Shown: one piece after another, positions 1-10,453 of the stretch
How positions within the stretch are numbered: the stretch's first letter is position 1
Layout of the letters: each line of letters opens with the position of its first letter
Assembly: GCA_038373865.1 (NCBI GenBank)
Contig: JAXGGA010002827.1
Span: 1-64,000, forward strand
Direction of reading: 5' to 3'
From: Uloborus plumipes
Lineage: Eukaryota > Arthropoda > Arachnida > Araneae > Uloboridae
Length of the DNA: 64,000 nucleotides
Notes under the pieces: model-generated
Databases searched by the model: none
The model's input: only the letters and a program-made list of their open reading frames with translations
What the model was told of the DNA's origin: nothing
Translations under genes and position numbers: made by a program

Positions 1-370
1 GGTTTGAAAAGGGTTGTATCCTGTCTACTCGAAAGGTTAGTCTAGATAATGACGAGGACTGTGTTTAATAAGTGAACTTTTATAAACGAACTTTCTGTTT
101 CTGAAGAAATCGCACCAGTTCCTCCTTTTTACATTCAAGATGCATCTAGCTATCTATACATCTAGAGAATGAGCTAATTTTAGCAAATCTACGAATAAAT
201 ATGGACAATGGACAGAATGTTTTATCTTCATCAGTGCTTGCATCTAGCTACCCGCTCATCTGGAGAATCATATGGACAGCGAACAGCACGATTACCTTTC
301 TACAGCACGTAAGTGCAAGTTTCCGTTGGTACCAACATCTTTTGTTTAATTATGGCCATTTAAATTATTA
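1..370 (+). repeat. 5' LTR (3' part only), fused to RNase H
   Basis: This segment is near-identical to about 7065-7434. The upstream part of the LTR lies outside the window. Similarity stops near 370, where RNase H coding sequence begins, although a short shared string (agttgcaa, about 375-382 and 7439-7446) continues on both sides. That microhomology may mark the deletion junction. Confidence 0.85.
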
Positions 371-1442
371 TCCAAAGTTGCAATAAGTGGAATTTTGTTA
401 AAAAAGATTGGGGAGAATTATTTTCCTGTAGAATTCTATTCCAAACAGCTAACCCCTGCTGAGTCAAGGTATCCATCCATTCGTAGAGAATTGTTTGCTA
501 TTTATTCATCAGTAAAATTTTTTCATCAAAAATTGTATGGTAACAAATTTGAAATTTTAACTGATGCCAAGAGCTTAACTTATCACATAGAATTAAATAA
601 ACAACCTGATATTGTTGCAAGGTGGATCCTCTATCTTCAACAATTTGATTGTATTGCATCATATTTGAAGGGCGCTCAACAGCCTGCTGATTATCTTTCA
701 AGAGTTCCTTTTGAAAATGAAAATGTTACTAATCTTAAAATTTTTGAATCTAGTGATGAACTAAATTACTCTTCAATTAAGTCCCATCAGAGAGATGACA
801 GTAAAATTCAGACCATAATTAAAGGAATTGAGAATAATGACCCTAAAATTGTTTCTAAATATTTCATTGATTCTCACACCGAGTTAGTAATGATTAAACT
901 TCTGAGTAGGAATAACAAATCTAGGTCTAAAATTTTACAGAACAAGATTCTGATTCCTAATTCTCTTTTTAAGATTTGTTTAACGCAAGCTCATACTCCA
1001 CATTTTGGTGTTTTTAAGACCTACAATTTTTTGAAAAAACAATATTTTTGGAAAGGAATGTTCAAAATGACTAAGCAATTTTGCGAAAACTGTAGTCAAT
1101 GTTTAAGTCATAAGCCTAAGCCTTCTTCTACCACTTATCAAATGATTCCAAAGAAGTTTTTGGGAGTTGGCGAGTGCCTGGGAATTGATATTGTGGGTAA
1201 ATTACCAAGATCTGCTGAAAATCATTATTTCATTTTAACTATAGTAGACCATTATTCAAGGTATCTAGAGGCTATACCTCTTTCTAATATTAGAGCTCCA
1301 ACCATAATTAAAGCTCTAAATGGGTATTTTGCATCTTTTGGTATTCCAAAAATTTTAATTTCTGATAATGGTCTTAGCTTCAAGGTTGAGGAATTTAAAA
1401 TTTTCTTAAAACAATTGGAAATTCAGAAGAGAAAGAGTTCTA
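371..1442 (+). pseudogene. Gypsy-type RNase H plus integrase, N-terminal fragment
   Basis: This is an open frame (ATG at 395, but the frame is already open upstream) encoding a retroelement polyprotein segment. Residues about 1-105 from that ATG resemble Ty3/Gypsy RNase H: a PVEFYSKQLTPAE stretch, TDAKSL at 56-61 and a terminal PADYLSR. Integrase follows: the HHCC zinc-binding residues appear as H200, H203, C233 and C236, and the catalytic core shows Asp at 265 (GIDIVG) and 324 (SDNG). The third catalytic acidic residue lies in the separate piece after the mariner insertion. The start of RNase H, including its first Asp region, is lost at the LTR fusion. It would process cDNA and insert it into the genome; as a fragment it is non-functional. 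Confidence 0.87.
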
Positions 1443-2351
1443 CCAGGTGTGTAAGTATGAAACCGGAATTTCCCATAAGTGGCGCTAGATGTCGATGTAG
1501 TTACCGACTCATCACGTCAGCGGTGTCTTGTTATTGTATTGATATCTGACAAAGATTTCCAACCCACAATAACACGAGTTTCATTCAGTAGCATTAGTTT
1601 ATTAGAGATAAACATGTCGAGTTTTGTGCCAACAAATTACGATTTGCCGACATCACTAGTTTTCTGTTTTCATCTGAAGAAAACCGCAGCCGAATCGCAT
1701 CGAATGCTTGTGGAGGCGTATGGTGAGCATGCTCTCGGTAAAACACAGTGTTTCGAGTGGTTCAAACGGTTCAGAAGTGGCGATTTTGACGTGAGGAACG
1801 AAGAACGTGGAAGACCACCGAAAAAGTTTGAAGACGCTGACCTGCAAGCCTTGTTGGACGAAGACTTGGGGAAACTGTCAATACTGAACGCTACCGACAA
1901 CAAATGACCAATTTGAATCGAGCTTTGAGTGCAAAACGACCAAAATACCAACAAAGACAACACAAGGTGATTTTGCTGCATGACGACGCACCAGCACACA
2001 AAGCAAAACGGGTCCAGGAAACGATAGAGTCGTTCCGTTGGGAGATTCTTTTGCATGCGGCTTACTCACCGGACCTTGCCCCATCCGATTATTACTTGTT
2101 TGCATCGATGGGATACGCACTTACTGAGCAGCGCTTGACTTCTTACGAAGCTGTACGAAAATGGCTCGATGACTGGTTTGCCTCAAAAGATCAACAGTTC
2201 TTATGGCACGGATACCACAAATTGCCAGAACGATGGCAAAAATGTATAGATAGCGACGGACAATACTTTGAATAAGGTACTTTGTATCATATCATTACAA
2301 TAAACGTGTTTTTCCTGTAGAAAAATTCCGGTTTCATACTTACACACCTGA
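1443..2351 (+). mobile_element. mariner-like DNA transposon, internally deleted, inserted in integrase
   Basis: The termini form a perfect 27 bp inverted repeat (inner part gtaagtatgaaaccggaat; left about 1445-1471, right about 2323-2349). TA dinucleotides flank the element at 1441-1442 and 2352-2353, the expected mariner target duplication. Taking out the element plus one TA leaves the host integrase frame uninterrupted across the site, which independently fixes the boundaries. At 909 bp it is about 0.4 kb shorter than an ordinary 1.3 kb mariner. Confidence 0.93.
1614..2275 (+). pseudogene. mariner transposase, internally deleted and frameshifted
   Basis: The first part (ATG at 1614, frame to 1907) is the N-terminal helix-turn-helix region of a mariner transposase, with the AYGEHALGKTQCFEWFKRF segment followed by a basic GRPPK stretch. 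The second part (frame open 1904-2275) carries the C-terminal catalytic region: HDDAPAHKA and YSPDLAPSDYYLF, the second and third Asp of the D,D34D triad. The block between them, which should hold the first catalytic Asp, is missing, and the two parts are in different frames. A full transposase has about 345 residues; roughly 120-130 are lost. The element could only move if supplied with transposase in trans, since its termini are intact. Confidence 0.88.
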
Positions 2352-2353
2352 TA

Positions 2354-2907
2354 TCTACTTACCGAGATCTAACGGAATGATAGAAGTCGTGCACAGAATA
2401 ATGAAAACAAGTATTGCAGCAATGTGTAATAAAACCTTTGAGTGGAATAAAAAACTCCTTGTATTTAAATTGCACTATAACAGCTCGATCCATACAGTTA
2501 CTGGGTTTTCACCAGCTAAGATCTTCTTCGGTAGAGAAATTAACATCCCTCTTAACCTTCACAGTGAACCAACGTATGTAGAGGACTATAATGAATATCA
2601 AAGTAAACTTTCGAATGAATTATTGAAAATTAAGGACACTTTTAATGAAAATGAGGACGCTTACTTTTCCTCTAGAGAGAAATATATAAAGGGTAGGAAG
2701 AAACCCAATTTTGAAATAGGTGATAAAGTTTTCATCTCAGCATTCCAACATCCAGGTTCTTTGCAGAAAAAATATAATGGACCTCATGAGATAATTGGAA
2801 AATTTAGAAATGACAATTATTTAATTAAGGATGCTTTTAATGAAGGAAAGGAAATAAAATTACATGTAAGCAAACTTTTCCAGCAGAGGGATGTAGAGTT
2901 TAATTAA
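2354..2907 (+). pseudogene. Gypsy-type integrase, C-terminal fragment
   Basis: This continues the integrase of 371-1442 beyond the mariner. It begins just before an SNGMIEVVHR stretch, whose Glu is the third catalytic residue of the integrase D,D,E triad. It then runs through the rest of the core and a GPY/F-type C-terminal module: FEIGDKVF, KKYNGPHEII and a final HVSKLF. The frame ends at TAA 2905-2907, only about 20 bp before the next nested transposon. It was once one polyprotein with the upstream fragment and is now separated by 0.9 kb. No chromodomain or envelope ORF is apparent downstream. Confidence 0.85.
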
Positions 2908-2926
2908 GCATTTAAAGGATGTTCAT

Positions 2927-3534
2927 TAGGGTGGGTCGAAAAAAAATAATTATTTTTTTTCGAAACGCTATACCGCGGAAAACTTGCCTCTAGGGTAGGT
3001 AAGTAAAATGCATATTAAACAGAGGAAAAATATTGAGTCCCCAGCTAGCGCATTGTACTTGAAATTTCGATTTTTTTTGAAAACTAAGTCATTTTCCAAA
3101 TTTTTTTGCAATACTAAGTCAATAACATTTTATTCCGCTACAGTGAAAATCCTTTACTAAAATTGTTGAAAAATCCATAAAGAACGTTAACTGGTCAAAA
3201 TCGTTCAATTTGCGTCGGCGCAAAAGACTCAAAAAATCGGTAAATTATTGCGTTTCATGCTCGCAGCAATTCTAGTCGGCCTCATTGTCCGGTGAATGGC
3301 AGTCATTACTGTTCAATGTATCAAGCTTTTCAATGCATTTCCCACATGGAAATTAGTTCGTCCAAGGAATTTGAAAATGAAATTGATAAAAACTAGGCAT
3401 AAAGATTCTGAATAGCACGCTTGAACTAAGTCACCTTGGCAGATGCGCATAATATTGAAAAATACTGCATTGAACTGTGATCGCTCTAGAATTTCGAGCA
3501 GAACAACGGCCGTTGAAGCTTCAAGTATGATGAA
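2927..3534 (+). repeat. Left terminal inverted arm
   Basis: This pairs with 5226-5833 in inverted orientation. Recognisable paired landmarks are the terminal gggtgggtcg, the ccgcggaaaacttgcctc block near 2974, and the gcttcaagtatgatga block at the inner edge. Confidence 0.9.
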
Positions 3535-5048
3535 AGATATGAATATCGTTACTAATGACGGCCACTCTCACATTATTAACAAAAGTAAAATTAGAAGGGA
3601 AAAAAGCATAACGTAGTGAACTTTAAAACCAATGCATTGAAGAACGCAGTCCGCTCTAAGGACTTTTTTTGATGGAAGGACGAATAAAGCCCTTGTAATT
3701 CTGAACATTAACCAAAAACACTTAAAACCCCAACCATACATAAAACAGTAACATTATTCTTTAATTAAAAAACATGGATCTGTGTGTTTGTTGGTCACGT
3801 TACACCATTAAGTGAAACTGCTCAGAACATTGCTGATAGCATTATCTCTAATCTGACTGAGTGTCGTTTTTCCTTAGACGAACTAGATGTATAAAAGTTA
3901 CGGCACAGTTACTAACAAGGGTTGAAAAAATATTTATGTGTTTTATAGAACAACAAAACCCCTCTACAGTGGGGAGTTTGCCTTTGCATTTTAACGAGTT
4001 GTCTTTGTAGAGCATTTGTTCCAAGCCTTAAAATGTGAAACGACTATGCTAAAATCATTTAGTAGCTAATTAGTATCCATCTTCATAAGTGCAAAAAACT
4101 TCCAATACTGGATTTTGAAGTACCAGGCATTGATTCCCATTTGTAAACAAAGAGCAACAATACCTGTGTGCATAAGTTCTGTTATAAAGTCAGGCAGATG
4201 CACTGTGGACTTTACTGCTCGCGAACCAGGTCCTCGTTCCCACTCACGATGGATGACAACAGCTAACAGTTTTGAGACTATATGTAAGTGCGGAAACCCC
4301 TTCAGATAATCACAAACTGTTAGTATGTTTTTATTCTCAATCATACATGTTTGTATGGCTCAAATAAAAAAAAAGCCAATACATAACAGATTGTCCTACA
4401 CATATTTTTGAAGCAAATCAAATCCATAAGATTGCTATGGGAGAATTTGATTAGAGTAGTTGATCCTATGATTTAAAGAAATGCATTGTTTGCCCATCCA
4501 GAGCACTTGCTTCTTCGGATGATAGTGGATGCAGGAAAATACATCAGTAAGTTAGGTTTCAGAAAATTATAAAAACTAGAAAATAATCCCGCAAACCAGA
4601 ATCAATAAGGTATTTTCGGTCTTAAAAATTAGCCTTCAGGCAACGAACTGCACAGAAATAATTAATCGGATCACTATTACACTTACACCACTTCCATTTT
4701 TTCCGAAGAGTTTCTGATGATTAATCGTGGGCTAAAATCACTGCTGGTGAAACTGGTGACAGATGGGTAAGTTCTTATTTAACACAAAACAGCTAAAAAA
4801 ATCGTCTTCGGAAGAACCGAGATGGTTTAATAAGATCTACCCTTTTAATTAAAAGATTCAATGCCAAAGTTTTGCAGCAAGTACAGCTTCGACTTAAACA
4901 CACAAAAATAGTGAGACTTTTGCAATGCAGTAAATATGTTACTGTAATAAAAAGACAAGATTAATGTGCTCTTTTAGTACCTTTTCTATGCTAACTTCAT
5001 TACAATAAACTGTAGTGTAAACTAAAAAAGTAGTTATCTTTTAACACA

Positions 5049-5128
5049 CAGAGCTCAGAATAATTTACTACATGCAAGTAGCTCAGAATAATTTACTACA
5101 TGCAAGTAGCTCAGAATAATTTACTACA
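5049..5128. repeat. Short tandem repeat, about three copies
   Basis: A unit of about 31 bp (agctcagaataatttactac plus a catgcaagt spacer) occurs three times in a row inside the transposon, next to the right arm. The copies are virtually identical. Confidence 0.9.
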
Positions 5129-5225
5129 TATTCCTTTAAGGTTCTAGTATGTACCTTAAATGCAATAATTTACCGATTTCTGAGTCTTTTGCTCTACCGC
5201 AAATTGAATGATTTTAACCGGTTAA

Positions 5226-5833
5226 CATTCATCATACTTGAAGCTTCAACAGCCGTTGCTCTGCTCGAAATTCTGGAGCGATCACAGGTCAATGCAGTAT
5301 TTTTCAATATCATGCGCATCTGCCAAGGTAACTTAATTCGAGCGTGCTATTCAGAATCTTTATGCCCAGTTTTTATCAATTTATTTTCAAATTCCTCGGA
5401 CGAACTAATTTCCATGTGGGAAATGCGTTGAAAAGCTTGATACATTGAACAGTAATGACTGTCATTCACCGGGCAACGAGGCCGACTAGAATTGCTGCGA
5501 GCATGAAACGCAATAATTTACCGATTTTTGAGTCTTTTGCGCCACCGCAAATTAAACGATTTTGACCAGTTAACATTCTTAATGTGTTTTTCATCTATTT
5601 TAGTAAAGGATTTTCACTGTAGCAGAATAAAATATTATTGACTTAGTATTGCAAAAAAATTTGGAAAATAACTTAATTTTCGAAAAAAATCGAAATTTCA
5701 AGTACAATGCGCTAGCTGGGGACTCAATATTTTTCCTCTGTTTAATCTGCATTTTACTTACCTACCCTAGAGGCAAGTTTTCCGCGGTATAGCGTTTCGA
5801 AAAAAAATAATTATTTTTTTTCGACCCACCCTA
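5226..5833 (-). repeat. Right terminal inverted arm
   Basis: This is the inverted partner of 2927-3534, diverged by scattered substitutions and small indels. Just inside it, 5170-5225 is an extra degenerate copy of the arm segment at about 5519-5574, so this end has a local partial duplication. Confidence 0.9.
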
Positions 5834-6621
5834 ATGTTCATGTTCATGAGTTTTGAGGAATAAGAAGTATTGGTTTTGAAGTTATGATTTAGTACTTTGA
5901 TTTCTTTGGAGGTTTTCAAAAAAATTTTTTCCAATTTGGACTAATTTTTTTTTTTTTTGTTCAGGACTGAGAGCCTGTTTTGGGTTACTTTGTATGTGTT
6001 ATTTAAAGGCCTTTAAATTGCATTCTGGTTTTATAGCTGGCTGGTTCCGTATTTAACTGGGACAAGTACTCAGAATAATTCAAAAAAAAAAAAAAAGTGT
6101 TTTGCACACATGTCATATTTTTTGATGCCTTCATGTAATCTGTTAAGTAATGTTAATCATAATCTTTTTTAATACCATTTACAAGTTATGATGAGTTTGA
6201 AATAATTTGAAGTATGTGAACTGATTACAATGTTATGAGTTTGAAATAATTTGAAGTATATGAAAAAAAAAAAAAAAGTCCAGTGCTTTGATATTGCTTA
6301 ATGAATTTTGCTGAGTGTTTTGAAGGAGAAAAGCATGTTATGATTCGAAACTTTATCCACTTATTAATTGAGTTTTTCATGCCTGTCATTTCATGATTGA
6401 TACAACTAACCGATTTGAGTGTTTACGTAATTGTTTTTGATCTCTGGGTGATTAACGAACTAGAATTTCACTATTGTTTTTTTATTTTATGTGTTTTAGT
6501 TAATCAAATGTTTGTACTCTGTCAACATGTTTTTCTTCATCACATGTATGATTTTGAATTTTGTCAAATTGAGGTGTTCCTGCATTTTAACTTCCAACAT
6601 GTGGATATTACTATTTTCTTT

Positions 6622-6631
6622 TGGAGGGGGG
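6622..6631 (+). other. Polypurine tract of the LTR element
   Basis: The run ggaggggggat follows a T-rich stretch and immediately precedes the expected start of the right LTR. This is where plus-strand cDNA priming would occur. Confidence 0.6.
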
Positions 6632-7455
6632 ATAATGCTACAAGGCAAAACCTTATAGCATCCCGGTAACGCTAAACAGCCACCACTGTTGGGTATTGGA
6701 GGCGAGCGGTGTTCATATTCGAACACAACTTCCTGTTTACCGGAGCCTTGAAAATGCTAACTGCAACATTACCGGAAGAATTCTTCCTTTCTGGTTTGGC
6801 AAACTCCTGTAGCCAATCAGGGACTGAGCGGTAGTTTTAGTTCACGTTTTTGGAAGATTTATGGGGCGCTGGCCTTTTGCGCTGGCGTTTGCAGTTTAGG
6901 CACAAGAGTCTTCGAATACGTTTGCTGGGGGCTGGGTGGTTGCTGCCCAGTCCCCCAGAATCTTTTCCTTTTTTCTACAAGATGATGTGAAATTCTGCTG
7001 AAGATGCGTTTTTTGACTACAACTACATAATAATCCAGAAATTCTTCTCCATGAGAACTCAAAGGGTTTGAAAAGGGTTGTATCCTGTCTACTCGAAAGG
7101 TTAGTCTAGATAATGACGAGGACTGTGTTTAATAAGTGAACTTTTATAAACGAACTTTCTGTTTCTGAAGAAATCGCACCAGTTCCTCCTTTTTACATTC
7201 AAGATGCATCTAGCTATCTATACATCTAGAGAATGAGCTAATTTTAGCAAATCTACGAATAAATATGGACAATGGACAGAATGTTTTATATTCATCAGTG
7301 CTTGCATCTAGCTACCCGCTCATCTGGAGAATCATATGGACAGCGAACAGCACGATTACCTTTCTACAGCACGTAAGTGCAAGTTTCCGCTGGTACCAAC
7401 ATCTTTTGTTTAATTATGGCCATTTAAATTATTATTTTAAGTTGCAACATTTAAA
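6632..7455 (+). repeat. 3' LTR
   Basis: The part from 7065 onward matches window bases 1-370. The left boundary is inferred from the polypurine tract; candidate first bases are 6632 or the tg at 6636. The right boundary is uncertain because the 5' copy is truncated near 370. A GC-rich hairpin (about 6925-6958, ctgggggctgggt against its complement) lies inside. Confidence 0.7.
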
Positions 7456-7475
7456 TAGTTATATAAATACCTGAA

Positions 7476-10320
7476 TCGTTTAATATGTTTATAGGAATAA
7501 ATAAATTAGTGATTTAAATATATATTCTTGATTATTTGTCCATTGTATGCTATGTATTAATTTTAGAGATTTAAACACAGTAAGATTCACCTATATAATA
7601 TAATTCAATTTGATTAAAATAGTGAGATTCTGGTGAACCTTCAATCAATTCTTTTACACATCAATGTACTAACCACTAATGAATTAAATCACCATTTCAA
7701 ATTGGTACCTGTATACCACTCACAGTATCAAAAATTGATACCGAAAAGGACCACCATAGCAATATGTAAAAGCAAAAAATATGCCCCCCCCCTAACGGCT
7801 TTCAATGAATTTCAGACATAATTGTTCTGCATTCCGCTTTATAATTTTCTGTCATACACATTTAAATGTAAGTAGATATTTTGTTAATGGATACATTTAC
7901 AAAAAAATATGTCCTTCTAAAATTTTATATACTTTATCAGGTAAGACTCGCAAGCCCTTTTTTTAGATATGCTCACTTTAAATATAAATATATGGGGGAT
8001 AGCCCACTTACCCCTTCCTAGGGGTAAGTGGGTCCCCCACATAATTTTTTAAAGAATACGATAGTTACAAATATTTAAGCATTTTTTTTAGGAAATTATT
8101 CTGAACTTGTGTTTCTTAATAATGTCCAAGATAAAATAAGTCAACAAAAGTTTAAACTGTTATGCTTTAAAACTGTTGTATAAGGCTTTAAAAACGAACT
8201 GTCCCAAAAATGGGACCCACTTACCCTAACTAACCCTAACTCAGTTTTATTTCTCCTAAAAAAGATGTTGCAACAGTGTCCGAAACATATGCCATTAACC
8301 TCTTCCAATGATCCGTAGAGGAACAGAAAAAGTTGTTTTGAAATGAAATTTGGTTGTGACATTTCTAGCTATTATAATCTCTACTGGTTCAAGTTAAATT
8401 CATTTAACAATTTATATTATTTTTTTAGCTGTAATTAATGCCAGTACGTTGTAATAGTGTCTCACTTAAGTGGCGAGACTTGACCCAGTTTGGACAATCT
8501 TGAAAAAGATCCAAAAAAAAAAAAAGTTGCTGTGTAATTTTAACAAAAAAAAAAAAAAAAAAATAACGCGAAAAGTCGCCAGACATCATGGAGAAACAAA
8601 TAAATTGTCAATTTGAAAATTTTTTAACTGTCAGAAAAGAAATAGAAAAATGTATTTGCAAGAATTGGGTCTAACCTCCCAAGTTTCCCCTACGCATTTA
8701 GTTATTAAATTTATTTATCGTTTCATGTGAAGAGAGAAACGTTTTTGAAAATTTAAATAATCACCGTTCCTTTGGGAATTTTAACTTCCTCACAACCGCT
8801 GTTTGAAAATTAAATTCAATCATTCCTTTGAAAAGACAAATATACCTAGTCCCTTTCTTTAGACTCTAAACTTAGTTTGATCGTATTTTGATGAGCTAAT
8901 TTCTTTTTCTTTCCTCCATTTTTTTTTCTGGATTTAGTCAGCACTCTTTTTGAAGAACCCAGCTTAGATTGAAATTCATTTTATCCACAGATTCTTTTTG
9001 GGTTCTGAAGTGGCATATCGTGCACTGTAAAAATGTGTAAGGTAACCATTGTTAATATGTGTAATCTTACATAGCTTTTGGAATAAATTGTTTCGATTTT
9101 GAGCAAACTCTAATTGTTGGAAGAAAGTTTCACGTAGCCTGTGTTAGGTACCGCCAAGCCTTAAAAATACTGGAATATTATGCAGAGCGCATGCGTTGGC
9201 GTGGCATTATTACCACATCAAAAAGACACCTTCCGTTAAACTGCTTAATGTTTGGAAAAAAATGTTTTAAAATATTTATTGCTTTTATACATATTTTTTT
9301 CAAAGTACACAGGTTATATATTCATCATTAAATAGAGCACGTTAAGTTAATTTTATTTTATATGCGCCATACGTTTTTTCACACAGCGGCAACTTAGCAC
9401 CCGCATTTTTCCATTTTAGCCGATATGGGATAGGAAATTATATTCCCTATTTTTATAACTGACCAAACATATTCACGCAGTAATATTTGATTAGCTAAAC
9501 ATTATGCAGCAAAAAAATCAAAAAGAAGAGAGCGTATGTTAGGAGTTGTCGAGATTTTTCAATGTGCATTTACTAAAATCTTAGTAAAACAGTTACAGGA
9601 CTATTTTTGATGGAATTTCATAACATTTTTAACGTCACATGCAGTAAAATATTTTACTATTTTTTCAAAGCAGGAAAATATTACAATCAGCAAAGTTTTT
9701 CTTCCAACGAAGCACTAATGGATTATAAATTAAAAAATTTGAAACATTAAGACACATTCTCCTTTATAATTTGCAAGTGGAGTTATTACTTTTTCTTCGA
9801 GCCAAACGGAATAAAAAATAGATTAACAGAAGCAATATTAGAAGAAAATTGGAATAAAATAAAGTTATTTTTAAGTTTAGATTTGAGGGAAATTGAAAAC
9901 TATTTTCAAACTTATCAGACGTAAGACTTCAACCGGATAAGTTAATTACTAAACTCAGCTGCGTTAAAATTTTAAAAATAAACTTTCGATTAGTAATGCT
10001 AACAAACGTTTGGGAGCGAATAAACTCGAAATGGAAGGCCTACTAAAGCTCGAAAGTTTTCATATCCATAAAATAATACAGTTCAAACTGACGCGGAGAA
10101 ATCGATTACACTTTAAAAGTGTCAAATCGAAAAAGAAACGCTAAAAAACATTTCTGTAAAAGGAATTACATAATTGATCGTAACAAACTACAATAACATG
10201 AAAGTGGTAAAGCAATCTAAAACTGTTTGCTTAGCAGTAAGTCTTTAATAGAAACACTAAGCATTGCAAAATAAAAGCGATCATAAAATATTAAATGAAA
10301 TTTCATACACTTCAGGATAG
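7476..10320. other. Non-coding interval upstream of the silk gene
   Basis: I see no supported gene here. The interval is AT-rich with A/T homopolymers (for example around 8513-8562). It contains a cluster of gtaagtggg-type motifs (8003-8230) that resembles the subterminal motifs of two DNA elements further along the window. The last few hundred bases presumably include the silk-gland promoter, but no specific enhancer motif can be asserted. Confidence 0.6.
8003..8032. repeat. Perfect 12 bp hairpin cccacttacccc / ggggtaagtggg
   Basis: The arms are 8003-8014 and 8021-8032 with a 6 bp loop. A third copy of the same core (cccacttaccc) occurs at 8216-8226. This may be the subterminal region of a decayed DNA transposon. 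Confidence 0.85.
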
Positions 10321-10329
10321 TATATAAGG
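10321..10329 (+). promoter_or_regulatory. TATA box of the spidroin gene
   Basis: tatataagg lies 56-64 bases before the ATG at 10385. Initiation about 30 bases downstream would fall near 10350, giving a short 5' leader of about 35 bases, a layout common for silk genes. Confidence 0.8.
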
Positions 10330-10384
10330 ATAGGAACTTTATGAACTGATCCACAGATATTCCCCCTCAGCTTAGAATGCAAAC

Positions 10385-10453
10385 ATGAAAACAAATACGT
10401 TTAATACAGTCTTATATTTAATATTACTTTTTTTCCTGGGAGAGACTAACTGC
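10385..10453 (+). other. Signal peptide of the spidroin
   Basis: The first 23 residues have a hydrophobic core (VLYLILLFFLG) followed by a short polar end (ETNC), with cleavage likely close to residue 23. This directs the protein into the secretory route of a silk gland cell. Confidence 0.85.

Larger units (their letters stand above)
2927..5833. mobile_element. DNA transposon with 608 bp inverted arms and 8 bp target duplication
   Basis: The element starts tagggtgggtcgaaaa and ends with its complement. The direct 8 bp duplication atgttcat flanks it at 2919-2926 and 5834-5841. The arms (2927-3534 and 5226-5833) are long, diverged inverted repeats of equal length. The interior (3535-5225) has no recognisable transposase; its best open frames are under 95 codons. 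An 8 bp duplication fits hAT, P or Merlin superfamilies, but the arm length is unusual for typical hAT elements, so I leave it unassigned. It is probably non-autonomous. Confidence 0.9.
1..7475 (+). mobile_element. Ty3/Gypsy-type LTR retrotransposon, 5'-deleted and carrying nested insertions
   Basis: Bases 1-370 recur at about 7065-7434, giving a pair of direct LTRs; the left copy is cut by the window edge. Between them lie RNase H and integrase coding segments in the Ty3/Gypsy order, then a purine tract before the right LTR. Gag, protease and reverse transcriptase are absent: the left LTR joins straight into the start of RNase H. A mariner (1443-2351) and a long-inverted-repeat transposon (2927-5833) sit inside. 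I found only two base differences between the aligned LTR parts (near 210/7274 and 326/7390), so the insertion is young. It cannot be autonomous. The outer end of the right LTR is not fixed because the left copy stops at the deletion. Confidence 0.88.

Noticed and set aside
201..386. Short ORF in the LTR, repeated at 7265-7474
   Set aside because: It lies in LTR sequence and is duplicated only because the LTR is.
4066..4344. A 92-codon minus-strand ORF inside the long-arm transposon
   Set aside because: No transposase or other motif is recognised, and length and context give no support. It could be a transposase remnant but cannot be called.
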